The translations under genes and the position numbers were made by a program. Below the pieces are notes generated by a model that had not been told where the DNA came from, did no database searches, and saw only the letters and a list, made by a program, of their open reading frames with translations. Source: JAJVHZ01 sp041395385 (lineage in GTDB: Bacteria > Pseudomonadota > Gammaproteobacteria > JAJPIJ01). Taken from it: a DNA stretch of 64,000 nucleotides. Where the stretch lies: the NCBI GenBank assembly GCA_041395385.1, contig JAWLAN010000013.1, positions 1 through 64,000 on the forward strand, given 5' to 3'. This document shows positions 29,959 to 38,177 of this stretch, in pieces (the first letter of the stretch is position 1; each line of letters starts with the position of its first letter).

Positions 29959-31812
29959 ATGAAGAAGCAAGCAAGGTGGGTGATGCTGACTGGCGGCATG
30001 GCACTGCTCAGCGGGCCGGTGTTCGCCAACGACAGCGTCGAGAAGCTCATTAAGGACCCGAACTACTGGGCCTTCCCCGGTGGTAACTACTGGAACTGGC
30101 GCTACTCCGCCCTGGACCAGATCAACACCTCCAACGTGAACAAGCTGCAGATGGCGTGGACGTTCTCCACCGGCCGTCTGCAGGGTCACGAGGGTGGCCC
30201 GCTGGTGCTGCCGCCTGAGGCCACCGGCCGCGGCAACAACACCCTGTACATCCACTCCGCGTTCCCGAACGACGTGTTCGCCATCGACCTCGACACCCTC
30301 GAGATCGTGTGGGAATACGATCCGGTCCAGGAGGAGAGCGTGCAGGGCGTGCTGTGCTGCGACAACGTCAACCGCGGCCTCGGCTACGGCGACGGGATGA
30401 TCTTCCTGCAGCAGAACGACACCACGCTGGTGGCGTTGAAGGCGGGCACGGGCGAGAAGGTGTGGGAAATCAAGAACGGCGATCCGAAGCTGGGTCAGAC
30501 CAACACCAACGCCCCGCACGTGATGAAGGACAAGGTGATCACCGGCATGTCGGGTGCGGAGTTCGGCGTCCGTTGCTGGATCAACGCCTACAACATCAAG
30601 GACGGCTCGCTGGCCTGGCGCGCCTACTCGATGGGTCCGGACAGCGACATCCTGTTCGACGACAAGACCACCTCGATGCTCAAGCCGGTGGGCAAGGACT
30701 CCTCGCTGAAGACCTGGAAGGGCGATCAGTGGAAGATCGGCGGCGGCTCGACCTGGGGCTGGTGGCCGTACGACAAGGAAGAGAACCTCATGTACTACGG
30801 CACGGGCAACCCCTCGACCTGGAACCCGGTGGTTCGTCCGGGCGACAACAAGTGGTCCATGTCCATCTTCGGGCGTGACGTCGACACCGGTGTGGCCCGC
30901 TGGGCCTACCAGATGACCCCGCACGATGAGTGGGACTACGACGGCATCAACGAGATGATCCTCGTGGACATGAAGGTCAAGGGCAAGGACCGCAAGGCCC
31001 TGGTGCACTTCGACCGCAACGGCTTCGGCTACACGCTGGACCGTGTGACCGGCGAGCTGCTGGTGGCGGAGAAGTATGACCCGGCGGTGAACTGGGCCAC
31101 GCACGTGGACATGAAGACCGGCCGTCCGCTGGTCGTCGAGTCCAAGTCGACCCACTCCCAGGGTGAAGACGTCGTCGCCAAGGACATCTGCCCGGCGGCG
31201 TTGGGCACCAAGGACCAGCAGCCGGCGGCGTACAGCCCGCTGACGGGTCTGTTCTACGTGCCGACCAATCACGTTTGCATGACGTATGAGCCTGTCTCCA
31301 GCCCGCTGTACGAGGCCGGCAAGCCGTACGTGTTTGCGAACCTGACGATGATGCCGGCTGGCAAGGTGCACCCGGGTCCGGAGTTCGCCAACAGCGAGAC
31401 CAACGACAACATGGGTAACTTCATCGCGTGGGACGCCGACGCAGGCAAGATTGTCTGGTCGATCCCGGAGCGGTGGTCGGTGTGGTCGGGCGTTCTGACG
31501 ACCGCCGGCGGCATCGCCATGTACGGCACGTTGGAAGGCTGGGAGAAGGCGGTTGACCAGAAGAGCGGCAAGCTCCTTTGGAAGTTCAAGACCGCCTCCG
31601 GCATCATCGGCAACACCAACACCTGGACGCATGGCGGCAAGCAGTACGTCGGCGTGCTCTCCGGTATCGGTGGCTGGGCCGGTGCGGTGGTCGCGTTCCG
31701 CAAAGAGAATACCGCTCCGGATGAGTGGGCGCTCGGTGCGGCCGGCGGCTATCGCGGCCTGAAGAGCGTCTCGAAGAACGGTGGCGTGCTGAACGTCTTC
31801 AGCCTCCCGTAA
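29959..31812 (+). CDS. xoxF: Lanthanide-dependent methanol dehydrogenase XoxF
   Basis: 617 aa with an N-terminal signal peptide (MLTGGMALLSGPVFAND, cleavage about residue 24) for export to the periplasm. The eight-bladed propeller is complete: vicinal cysteines Cys133-Cys134 in VLCCDNVNRG contact PQQ, and PHDEWDYDGINE carries the catalytic Asp326 and the additional Asp328 two residues later, which binds the lanthanide and separates XoxF from calcium-type MxaF (Ala there). Tryptophan-docking repeats such as GGGSTWGWWPYD are present. It oxidises methanol to formaldehyde, or further, passing electrons to a periplasmic carrier. No mxaI-type small subunit is present. A strong terminator follows. 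Confidence 0.95.
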   Translation: MKKQARWVMLTGGMALLSGPVFANDSVEKLIKDPNYWAFPGGNYWNWRYSALDQINTSNVNKLQMAWTFSTGRLQGHEGGPLVLPPEATGRGNNTLYIHSAFPNDVFAIDLDTLEIVWEYDPVQEESVQGVLCCDNVNRGLGYGDGMIFLQQNDTTLVALKAGTGEKVWEIKNGDPKLGQTNTNAPHVMKDKVITGMSGAEFGVRCWINAYNIKDGSLAWRAYSMGPDSDILFDDKTTSMLKPVGKDSSLKTWKGDQWKIGGGSTWGWWPYDKEENLMYYGTGNPSTWNPVVRPGDNKWSMSIFGRDVDTGVARWAYQMTPHDEWDYDGINEMILVDMKVKGKDRKALVHFDRNGFGYTLDRVTGELLVAEKYDPAVNWATHVDMKTGRPLVVESKSTHSQGEDVVAKDICPAALGTKDQQPAAYSPLTGLFYVPTNHVCMTYEPVSSPLYEAGKPYVFANLTMMPAGKVHPGPEFANSETNDNMGNFIAWDADAGKIVWSIPERWSVWSGVLTTAGGIAMYGTLEGWEKAVDQKSGKLLWKFKTASGIIGNTNTWTHGGKQYVGVLSGIGGWAGAVVAFRKENTAPDEWALGAAGGYRGLKSVSKNGGVLNVFSLP

Positions 31813-31853
31813 ATTCGATTCATAACAACATCAAATACCGCAGTTGACCTGAG

Positions 31854-31889
31854 CCCGGTACCTCTAGCGAGGTACCGGGTTTTTCGTTT
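31854..31889 (+). terminator. Strong intrinsic terminator of xoxF
   Basis: A perfect 11-bp stem CCCGGTACCTC/GAGGTACCGGG with a 4-base loop is followed by TTTTTCGTTTTT. It begins 42 bases after the xoxF stop, so most xoxF transcripts should end here. Confidence 0.95.
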
Positions 31890-32373
31890 TTGGGGACCGG
31901 CCTGCGGACGGCCCGGCCGGCAGTGGTTTCCCCCGGCCGTCCCCGTAGCCACGGCTGCGGGTATGCGCCGATGACCACCCCGGCCAACGCCATTGCGTCG
32001 CCCTGGCGCCCGGAAACGGCCCGGGTGGGCACGGACCGCCTGCGATCCGGGAAGAATGGTCATTGTAGTTTTCGCGCGGCTATCGTATAAAGCAACCGCG
32101 AATTTGCACGGTTTTCCGCCGCACTTTTCGACTTACGCGATCTCCCAGTCCGCGCTGAAATCGAGCGTCCTGAATCGCCGCTGAACGGTTTTTCGCGCGT
32201 GTCGGGCCGCCAATCGAGACGGCAGCGGACCCGATGAACTTTCATTGGGTCGGCGCTTCTAATTCAGCGGATTTCGCGTCCACATGGAAGAAAAACATTG
32301 AAGGCGCGCCGCAGATGATAGTGGGCGAACATCAATAGGCAGTTCATTGAAAATCACTCTGGAGAGATGAAGC
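31890..32373. other. Long leader region before the cupredoxin gene
   Basis: No gene is supported. A further hairpin is possible at 31906-31942 (GGACGGCC...GGCCGTCC). A sigma-70-like promoter lies at 32063-32091, which leaves a leader of about 280 bases before the cupredoxin start codon. The leader is A/T-richer than the surrounding genes. No known riboswitch was recognised. The ribosome site GGAGAG ends the region. Confidence 0.5.
32063..32091 (+). promoter_or_regulatory. Sigma-70-like promoter of the cupredoxin gene
   Basis: TTGTAG and TATAAA are separated by exactly 17 bases. This is the best -35/-10 pair seen in the locus. It implies that the cupredoxin gene has its own promoter, behind the xoxF terminator. 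Confidence 0.6.
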
Positions 32374-32802
32374 ATGAAAATGGTTAAGATTGGGGTGTTC
32401 TCATTGGCGCTGGCGGCCTCGGTGGCTGCGTCCGCTGCCGAAATCGCCGTCATTGCCGGCCCCCGCAATTTCGATCCCATTGATCCCGATCTGAATATCA
32501 GCCTGGTGAAGGCGCAACCGGGTGACACGATTTCCTGGAAGAACATGAGCACCCACAACACCAAGTCGATCGAGGTGCCCGAGGGCGCGCAGCACTGGGA
32601 AGGCAAGTTGAACGAAGACTTCCATGTGACGCTCGACAAGCCCGGTGCCTATGTCTACGAGTGCGTGCCGCACGCCTCAATGGGCATGGTTGGCGTGGTC
32701 CTTGTCGGCGACGGCAAGCCGGCCAACCTCGATGCGATCAACGCGAGCTCCAACCCGCTGGTCAAGCGCATGGGCAAGAAGCTCGCGAAGATGTTCCCGT
32801 AA
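32374..32802 (+). CDS. Pseudoazurin-type blue copper protein in the Xox locus
   Basis: 142 aa with a signal peptide (residues about 1-22, ending ASAAE). The mature part follows pseudoazurin: QPGDTISWKNMSTHNTKSI supplies copper ligand His61, and YVYECVPHASMGMVGVVLVG supplies Cys97, His100 and Met105 in the C-x2-H-x4-M loop. The end DGKPANLDAINA plus a two-helix tail is also pseudoazurin-like. Type 1 copper proteins carry single electrons in the periplasm. Standing between xoxF and xoxJ, where a cytochrome c (xoxG) is usual, it is the obvious candidate electron acceptor of XoxF. It has its own promoter and terminator. Confidence 0.92.
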   Translation: MKMVKIGVFSLALAASVAASAAEIAVIAGPRNFDPIDPDLNISLVKAQPGDTISWKNMSTHNTKSIEVPEGAQHWEGKLNEDFHVTLDKPGAYVYECVPHASMGMVGVVLVGDGKPANLDAINASSNPLVKRMGKKLAKMFP

Positions 32803-32858
32803 TCAGGGAACCTCGCGAAAGGGCTACGAAGAGAGTCCCGAAGTCACAAGAGACAAGA

Positions 32859-32910
32859 GAGGCGGTCTGGCTTGAAGGCATACGGCAGGCGGACCGCCTC
32901 AGTTTTTTTT
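32859..32910 (+). terminator. Intrinsic terminator of the cupredoxin gene
   Basis: Stem GAGGCGGTC/GACCGCCTC with a 24-base loop is followed after AG by eight T. It ends transcription between the cupredoxin gene and xoxJ. Confidence 0.85.
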
Positions 32911-33010
32911 CCGCTGTGCCCGGTGTCGGCGTCCATGCCGGAACGGAAGGGCAGGCGAGTGTGTTGCAGCAAAAACCGAAAAACGCAGAAGGCCGCGCCG
33001 GAGGATACTC

Positions 33011-33985
33011 ATGAAACACACGAACGCTATCGGTTCAATGCTCGCCGTTGCCGTCGTTGTCGCTGCCATCGGCAGTCCCGCGCTGGCGCAGCCCGAGGGC
33101 GCACCTCCGCGCACAGCCCTGAAGGTGTGTGCGGATCCCAATGCCCTACCTGCATCCAATGAAAAGCAGGAAGGCTTCGAGAACAAGATTGCCAAGGTGT
33201 TCGCCGACAGCCTTGGGCTGCCACTGGAGTTCTACTGGTTCCCCCAGCGATTCAAGTTCATCCGCAACACGCTGAGGAAGGAAAACCCGGATGGCTCCTA
33301 CAAATGCGATCTCGTGATGAGCGTGCCGGAGCAATTCGACATGGCGGCCACGACCAAGCCCTACTACCGCTCGACGTGGGCGATGGTCTACGTGAAGGGG
33401 CGAGGCCTGGATGACATAAAGACCCCCGAGGATCTCATCAATCTGCCGGAAGAGCGCAAGAAGGACCTGCGCATCGGGCTGTATGATCGGGGTCCGGGGA
33501 CGGACTGGGCCTTCAAGCACGGGTTGTTCGACAACATGGTGCCCTATCAGCACATGACGGCTGACCTCGCGGATTACCCCGGGCGAATCATCGACCAGGA
33601 TCTGGTGCAGGGGAAGATCGACGTCACCTTCGAATGGGGGCCGATCGCGGGCTACATGTCCAAGAAGATCAAGGACGCGGAGATCGTGGTGATCCCGATG
33701 AAGTCCGAGCCGGGCATACAGTTCGACTTCACCTTCTCCATGGCCGTGCGTTACGGCGAGAAGGAGTGGAAGCAGCAGGTGAATGATCTCATCGACAAGC
33801 ACCGAGAGGACATCAGCCGGATATTTGCGGAATACGCTGTGCCGTTGCTGGAAGTGGACGCCGGCACGCCGGCTGCGTCGGACGATGACGACGAGCGTGG
33901 TGGAGACGACGACGACGAGGGCCCGGCGCCGGCGGATGACGACGACCAGGCCGGCTCCGGCGAGACCGGCGCGGCCGCGCAGTAG
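33011..33985 (+). CDS. xoxJ: XoxJ/MxaJ-like periplasmic binding protein with Asp-rich tail
   Basis: 324 aa, with GGAGGA before ATG 33011 and a signal peptide ending SPALAQ. Residues about 35-275 follow the solute-binding-protein fold of MxaJ/XoxJ: LKVCADPNALPASNEKQEGF, CDLVMSVPEQFDMAATTKPY and DVTFEWGPIAGYMSKKI. XoxJ is proposed to help activate or assemble XoxF in the periplasm. The C-terminus is unusual: residues 291-312 hold three DDDD blocks, the first two followed by Glu, forming a strongly acidic tail that could bind metal ions such as lanthanides or calcium (inference). Confidence 0.9.
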   Translation: MKHTNAIGSMLAVAVVVAAIGSPALAQPEGAPPRTALKVCADPNALPASNEKQEGFENKIAKVFADSLGLPLEFYWFPQRFKFIRNTLRKENPDGSYKCDLVMSVPEQFDMAATTKPYYRSTWAMVYVKGRGLDDIKTPEDLINLPEERKKDLRIGLYDRGPGTDWAFKHGLFDNMVPYQHMTADLADYPGRIIDQDLVQGKIDVTFEWGPIAGYMSKKIKDAEIVVIPMKSEPGIQFDFTFSMAVRYGEKEWKQQVNDLIDKHREDISRIFAEYAVPLLEVDAGTPAASDDDDERGGDDDDEGPAPADDDDQAGSGETGAAAQ

Positions 33986-34011
33986 GCACTAACCGATCGA
34001 GGGCGACAGCG

Positions 34012-34827
34012 ATGAGGCGTGGTATTTCCCTGGGAATCTTGATGACCGCCATGGCGGTGGTGCCGGCCGCCCTGGCACAGGAGGAAGAGGCCGATGTCCA
34101 AGGGGCGTCAGCGGCGGCGCAGGCGGATTCGGTCGAAGGCGGCGGCGCGCCCGCCGCGGCGGCCGGCGAGGAGGAGTCATTGCCGCCCATCTCGGAGGCG
34201 GAGACGATACTTTGGCTCGGAGACCAGTTGAAGGGCATCGCGGAGCCGGCGACGCTGAAGTACGAATTCAAGAAGGCGGGGTCGCTGGAGGAAGGGTTTA
34301 CGGACAGGGTTCACCTGCACATCACCGAGCTGCTGCCCGAAGGAATGAAAAAGGCGATCGTCGACTTCTTCAGCGGCCAGCGCCACCTCGCCGTCCCCCC
34401 CTATGAGGCCATCAACGGGAACGTGCTGCTCGCCATCTTTCTGCAGGGGGATGTCCTCGAGATGAAGCGCCTGACCGAAGGCGGTGCGCGCTACTTCCAG
34501 CAGAGGATCAAGTACGCGCTGGCGACCGATGCCCAGATTGCCGATACCGAGGTCGAATTCGGCGGCAAGAAGGTGCCGGCGAAGCGGATCACGATCACCC
34601 CCTACGTGGACGATCCGAAGGCCGAGCTCAACGAGAGATTCCGCAAATTGAAGGGAAAGGCATACAGCTTCACGGTGTCGGAACAGGTTCCCGGGTATTT
34701 TTACGAGATCCACACGCTGGTGCCGGCACCTGCGGACAGCGCGCCCGGGACAGATCCCGTGCTCGAGGAGTACCTGCGGCTTACCGCGGTGGGGCCGCTG
34801 GAGTTGACTTCCGAGGCCGCGCAGTAG
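34012..34827 (+). CDS. Exported protein of unknown function in the Xox locus
   Basis: 271 aa with a signal peptide (LGILMTAMAVVPAALAQ) and an acidic, low-complexity stretch (EEEADV...AAAAGEEESLPP) before a soluble domain of about 210 aa. The domain includes TLKYEFKKAGSLEEGFTDRV, LPEGMKKAIVDFFSGQRHL, FGGKKVPAKRITITPYVDDP and VPGYFYEIHTLVPAP. No cysteine or heme motif is present, so it is not a cytochrome. It starts 26 bases after xoxJ and is surely in the same transcript. A role in XoxF maturation or lanthanide handling is possible but not shown. Confidence 0.8.
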   Translation: MRRGISLGILMTAMAVVPAALAQEEEADVQGASAAAQADSVEGGGAPAAAAGEEESLPPISEAETILWLGDQLKGIAEPATLKYEFKKAGSLEEGFTDRVHLHITELLPEGMKKAIVDFFSGQRHLAVPPYEAINGNVLLAIFLQGDVLEMKRLTEGGARYFQQRIKYALATDAQIADTEVEFGGKKVPAKRITITPYVDDPKAELNERFRKLKGKAYSFTVSEQVPGYFYEIHTLVPAPADSAPGTDPVLEEYLRLTAVGPLELTSEAAQ

Positions 34828-34844
34828 GCGCACGCCCACCTATG

Positions 34845-34879
34845 GCGGTGCCGCCGGGCTCGACGCTCGGCGGCGCCGC
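34845..34879. terminator. Shared hairpin between convergent genes
   Basis: A 12-bp stem (one G-U pair) with an 11-base loop lies between the stop codons at 34827 (plus) and 34892 (minus). There is no T-run on either side, so termination strength is uncertain. Confidence 0.45.
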
Positions 34880-34891
34880 GCTGCTGCACCG

Positions 34892-35134
34892 TCAACCGGA
34901 GATCGGTATCCCGGTCTGGTTGGCCTGGCCGTAGAAAATCTTCTGATTGTGCAGCTTGCCCAACACCTCGTGCAGCCGCCGGATGTGCGCCTCGTCCTCG
35001 CGATGCCCGTGGGCGGCCTCCATCGGACTGACGTGCAGGTGCCCGCTCAGCTCGCCGATCTCGTGTCTCAGCGCCCTTTCGATGAGCTCGATGTCTTGCA
35101 CACTCAGTTCAAAGACGTCTTTGTATCGCGCCAT
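34892..35134 (-). CDS. Small conserved hypothetical protein
   Basis: 80 aa from ATG 35134 with the strong ribosome site AAGGAGGA. Sequence features are a helical start YKDVFELSVQDIELIERALR, the His/Glu-rich EAAHGHREDEAHIRRLHEVL and a short end QKIFYGQANQTGIPISG. It looks like a single helical hairpin, soluble, possibly metal-binding through its histidines. It follows fdhA on the same strand, 262 bases away. No family is recognised. Confidence 0.75.
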   Translation of the reverse strand: MARYKDVFELSVQDIELIERALRHEIGELSGHLHVSPMEAAHGHREDEAHIRRLHEVLGKLHNQKIFYGQANQTGIPISG

Positions 35135-35331
35135 ATCTGCAGGCTCCTCCTTAGCGTCGTCGTCGCGACCCGCCGTCGGCGGGCCGCCCCGTACCCTTGC
35201 CGGTAATTTTCCATAAATTCGCGGTGTGAGCCAGAGCCGGGACCGCCTCGGCGAGCGGAATTCAGGCGCTGCAGTGCGCAAATCGCGCGAATGTGCCCAG
35301 GGCCTCGCGGCTTCGTGAGCTCGGGCGGAGC

Positions 35332-35359
35332 CGCCGGGACGGGGATCTCCGTCCCGGCG
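35332..35359. terminator. GC-rich hairpin downstream of fdhA
   Basis: An 11-bp perfect stem CGCCGGGACGG/CCGTCCCGGCG with a 6-base loop lies 36 bases beyond the fdhA stop (minus strand). No T-run follows, so it may stabilise the mRNA end or act with Rho. Confidence 0.5.
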
Positions 35360-35395
35360 CCTGACAATGGCGGGGGTCCCTAGGCCGCCGTCCGA

Positions 35396-38158
35396 TCAGG
35401 CCGCGGCACGGCTGAGGCGGACGGCGCAGAACTTGAATTCCGGGATCTTCCCGTACGGGTCCAGGGCCTCGTTGGTGATGAGGTTGGCGGCCGCCTCGTT
35501 GAAGGCGAAGGCCATGAAGACGCTGCCGACCTGGACCTCGCGGCTGACCCGCACCTGCGCGGTCACCTGACCGCGGCGCGACTCCACCGTAACGAGCGCG
35601 CCGGGACCGATGCCGATCCGTGCCGCGTCGTCAGGGTGCACGATGACCGTCGGCCCGGGCTCGATCGCGTCCAGGACGGTCGCCATGCGGGTCATGCTGC
35701 CCGTGTGCCAGTGCTCGAGCAGGCGCCCGGTGATGAAGACGTACGGGAACTCCTGGTCGGGCAGCTCCGCGGCCGAGGAGTAGTCCGCAGGGACGAACCG
35801 TGCCCGCCCGGACTTGGTCGGGAACCGGTCGGTGAAGATCACCGGTTCGCCGGGGTCGCCCTCCTTCTCGCAGGGGTAGGTGACCGAATCCTCCGATTCG
35901 AGCCGCTCCCAGGTGATCCCGGCCATGCTCGGCGCGGCCTTCCGGATCTCGTTCCAGACGTCCTTGGGACCGCCGTAATTCCAGTCCAGGCCGATTCGGC
36001 GGGCGATCTCCTGGATGATCCAGAGATCCTGCCTGGCCTCGCCAGGGGGCTTTATAGCCTGTCTGCCGAGCTGCACGCGCCGGTCGGTGTTGGTGAAGGT
36101 ACCCGTCTTCTCCGGGAAGGCCGACGCGGGCAGGACGACGTCGGCGTAGCTCGCCGTCTCGGTGAAGAAGATGTCCTGCACCACCAGGTGCTTGAGTTCC
36201 GAGAGCGCCAGGCGCGCGTGGTTGAGGTTCGGATCCGACATGGCCGGGTTCTCGCCCATGACGTACATGCCGTGCAGCTTGCCGTCGTGCACGGCGTGCA
36301 TGATCTCCACCACGGTCAGGCCAGGTTTGGGGTCGAGTTTCGTGCCCCAGAGTTTCTCGAAGTAGGCGTTGGCCTCCGGATTGTCGACCCGCTGGTAGTC
36401 CGGGAAGACCATCGGAATGAGTCCGACGTCGGAGGCGCCCTGGACGTTGTTCTGGCCCCGCAGGGGGTGCAGGCCCGTGCCCGGGCGTCCGATCTGACCG
36501 GTCATCAGCGCGAGCGCGATGAGGCAGCGGGAATTGTCGGTGCCATGGATGTGCTGGGAGATGCCCATCCCCCAGAAGATGATCGAGCCCTTGGACCTGG
36601 CGTACAGGCGCGCCACCACGCGGATCTTCTCCGGGTCGATGCCGCAGATCGCGGACATCTTCTCGGGCGTGTACTGCAGCACCTTCTTGCGCAGCGCCTC
36701 GAATCCTTCCGTGTGCTCCGCGATGTAGGCGTCGTTCTGCAGACCCTCGCTGACGATGACGTTCATCAGGGCGTTGAGCAGCGCGACATCGGAGCCCGGG
36801 CGGATCTGCAGGTAATGCGTCGCGTAGCGCGCCAGTTCCGTGAGCTGCGGGCCGATGACGATGAGTTTCTTGCCTTCCTTCGCCGCGTTCTTCATGAAGG
36901 TGGCGGCGACCGGATGATTCACGGTCGGGCGCGCCCCGATGATGACTATGACCTCGGACTCCGCCGTGCCGTCCGCCACCTGGTTGGACACCGCGCCGGA
37001 GCCGATACCCTCGAGCAGCGCCGCTACCGAGGAGGCATGGCACAGGCGCGTGCAGTGATCGACGTTGTTGGTTCTGAACCCGGTGCGCACCAGCTTCTGG
37101 AACAGGTAAGCCTCCTCGTTGCTGCCCTTGGCGCTGCCGAAGCCGGCGAGCGCGTTGGGGCCGTGCTCGTCGCGGATCCTGCGCAGTCCGGCGGCGGCGA
37201 GGTCGAGCGCCTCCTCCCAGCTCGCCTCGCGGAAGTACTTGCTCGCCTGCCCAGGCGGGATGAGCGCGGGCGATTTCGGCGCGTCGGCGCGGCGGATGAG
37301 CGGCTTGGTGAGCCGCAGGGGGTTGTGCACGTAGTCGAAACCGTAGCGTCCCTTCACGCACAGGCGGCTCAGGTTCGCCGGCCCGTCGCGGCCGTCGACG
37401 TACATGATCCGCTCGTTGCTCACGTTGAAGGTGAGCAGGCAGCCCACCCCGCAGTAGGGGCAGGCGGAGTTCACCTGCCGGTCGATCTTGGCCTGGCCGA
37501 CGTTCTTGGCCGGCATCAGGGCGCCGGTGGGGCAGGCCTGCACGCACTCGCCGCAGGTCACGCAGGTGCTCTCGCCCATCGGGTCGTCGAGATCGAAGAC
37601 GATCTTGGAATGATGCCCGCGGAAGGCGTAGCCGATGACGTCGTTGACCTGCACCTCGCGGCAGGCGCGCACGCAGCGCGTGCACTGGATGCAGGCGTCG
37701 AGGTTCACCGCGATGGCCGGATTGCTGAGGTCGCTGGCGGGCTGGTGCCGGGCCTCGAAGCGCGGATTGCCGACGCCGAGGTGCGCGGCCCACCTGTCCA
37801 GCTCCGAGCGCGGCGAGTACGGCGATTTGCCCTGCCCCGGGATGTCCGCGAGCAGCAGCTCGACCACCATCTTCTGCGACTTCACGGCGCGCTCGCTCCT
37901 GGCGGCGACCTCCATGTTTGCGGTCGGGGCGCGGCAGCACGATGGCGCCAGTACGCGCTCGCCCTTGATCTCGACCACGCACGCCCGGCAATTGCCGTCG
38001 GGTCGATAGCCGTCCTTGTAGCACAGGTGCGGGATGTCGATGCCGACGCGCTTGGCGGCCTGGAGGATGGTCTCGTCCGGCAGCGCCTGGATGCTGCGGC
38101 CATCGAGCGTGAAGGTGGTGGTCTCGGGCAATGGTATGTCTGCGGGATGGGCGGCCAT
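35396..38158 (-). CDS. fdhA: NAD-linked formate dehydrogenase, alpha subunit
   Basis: 920 aa. Domains in order: [2Fe-2S] ferredoxin-like (HLCYKDGYRPDGNCRACVVE), His/Cys cluster region, two [4Fe-4S] ferredoxin motifs (ACIQCTRCVRACREVQ and CVTCGECVQACPTGAL), the [4Fe-4S] of the molybdopterin domain (SACPYCGVGCLLTFN), then the molybdo/tungsto-bis-MGD domains. The metal ligand is Cys, not selenocysteine: VDHCTRLCHASSVAA, with Cys373 aligned to Sec140 of E. coli FdhF. It oxidises formate to CO2 in the cytoplasm and passes electrons through the clusters to the diaphorase subunit FdhB. Last gene of the fhc-fdh run. Confidence 0.94.
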   Translation of the reverse strand: MAAHPADIPLPETTTFTLDGRSIQALPDETILQAAKRVGIDIPHLCYKDGYRPDGNCRACVVEIKGERVLAPSCCRAPTANMEVAARSERAVKSQKMVVELLLADIPGQGKSPYSPRSELDRWAAHLGVGNPRFEARHQPASDLSNPAIAVNLDACIQCTRCVRACREVQVNDVIGYAFRGHHSKIVFDLDDPMGESTCVTCGECVQACPTGALMPAKNVGQAKIDRQVNSACPYCGVGCLLTFNVSNERIMYVDGRDGPANLSRLCVKGRYGFDYVHNPLRLTKPLIRRADAPKSPALIPPGQASKYFREASWEEALDLAAAGLRRIRDEHGPNALAGFGSAKGSNEEAYLFQKLVRTGFRTNNVDHCTRLCHASSVAALLEGIGSGAVSNQVADGTAESEVIVIIGARPTVNHPVAATFMKNAAKEGKKLIVIGPQLTELARYATHYLQIRPGSDVALLNALMNVIVSEGLQNDAYIAEHTEGFEALRKKVLQYTPEKMSAICGIDPEKIRVVARLYARSKGSIIFWGMGISQHIHGTDNSRCLIALALMTGQIGRPGTGLHPLRGQNNVQGASDVGLIPMVFPDYQRVDNPEANAYFEKLWGTKLDPKPGLTVVEIMHAVHDGKLHGMYVMGENPAMSDPNLNHARLALSELKHLVVQDIFFTETASYADVVLPASAFPEKTGTFTNTDRRVQLGRQAIKPPGEARQDLWIIQEIARRIGLDWNYGGPKDVWNEIRKAAPSMAGITWERLESEDSVTYPCEKEGDPGEPVIFTDRFPTKSGRARFVPADYSSAAELPDQEFPYVFITGRLLEHWHTGSMTRMATVLDAIEPGPTVIVHPDDAARIGIGPGALVTVESRRGQVTAQVRVSREVQVGSVFMAFAFNEAAANLITNEALDPYGKIPEFKFCAVRLSRAAA

Positions 38159-38177
38159 GGGGTTCAGCTCGGCTGGG

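Noticed and set aside
29779..31632. 617-codon open frame antisense to xoxF
   Set aside because: It is the complement of a clear XoxF gene with high third-position GC; the predicted peptide is His/Val/Arg-rich without any family resemblance.
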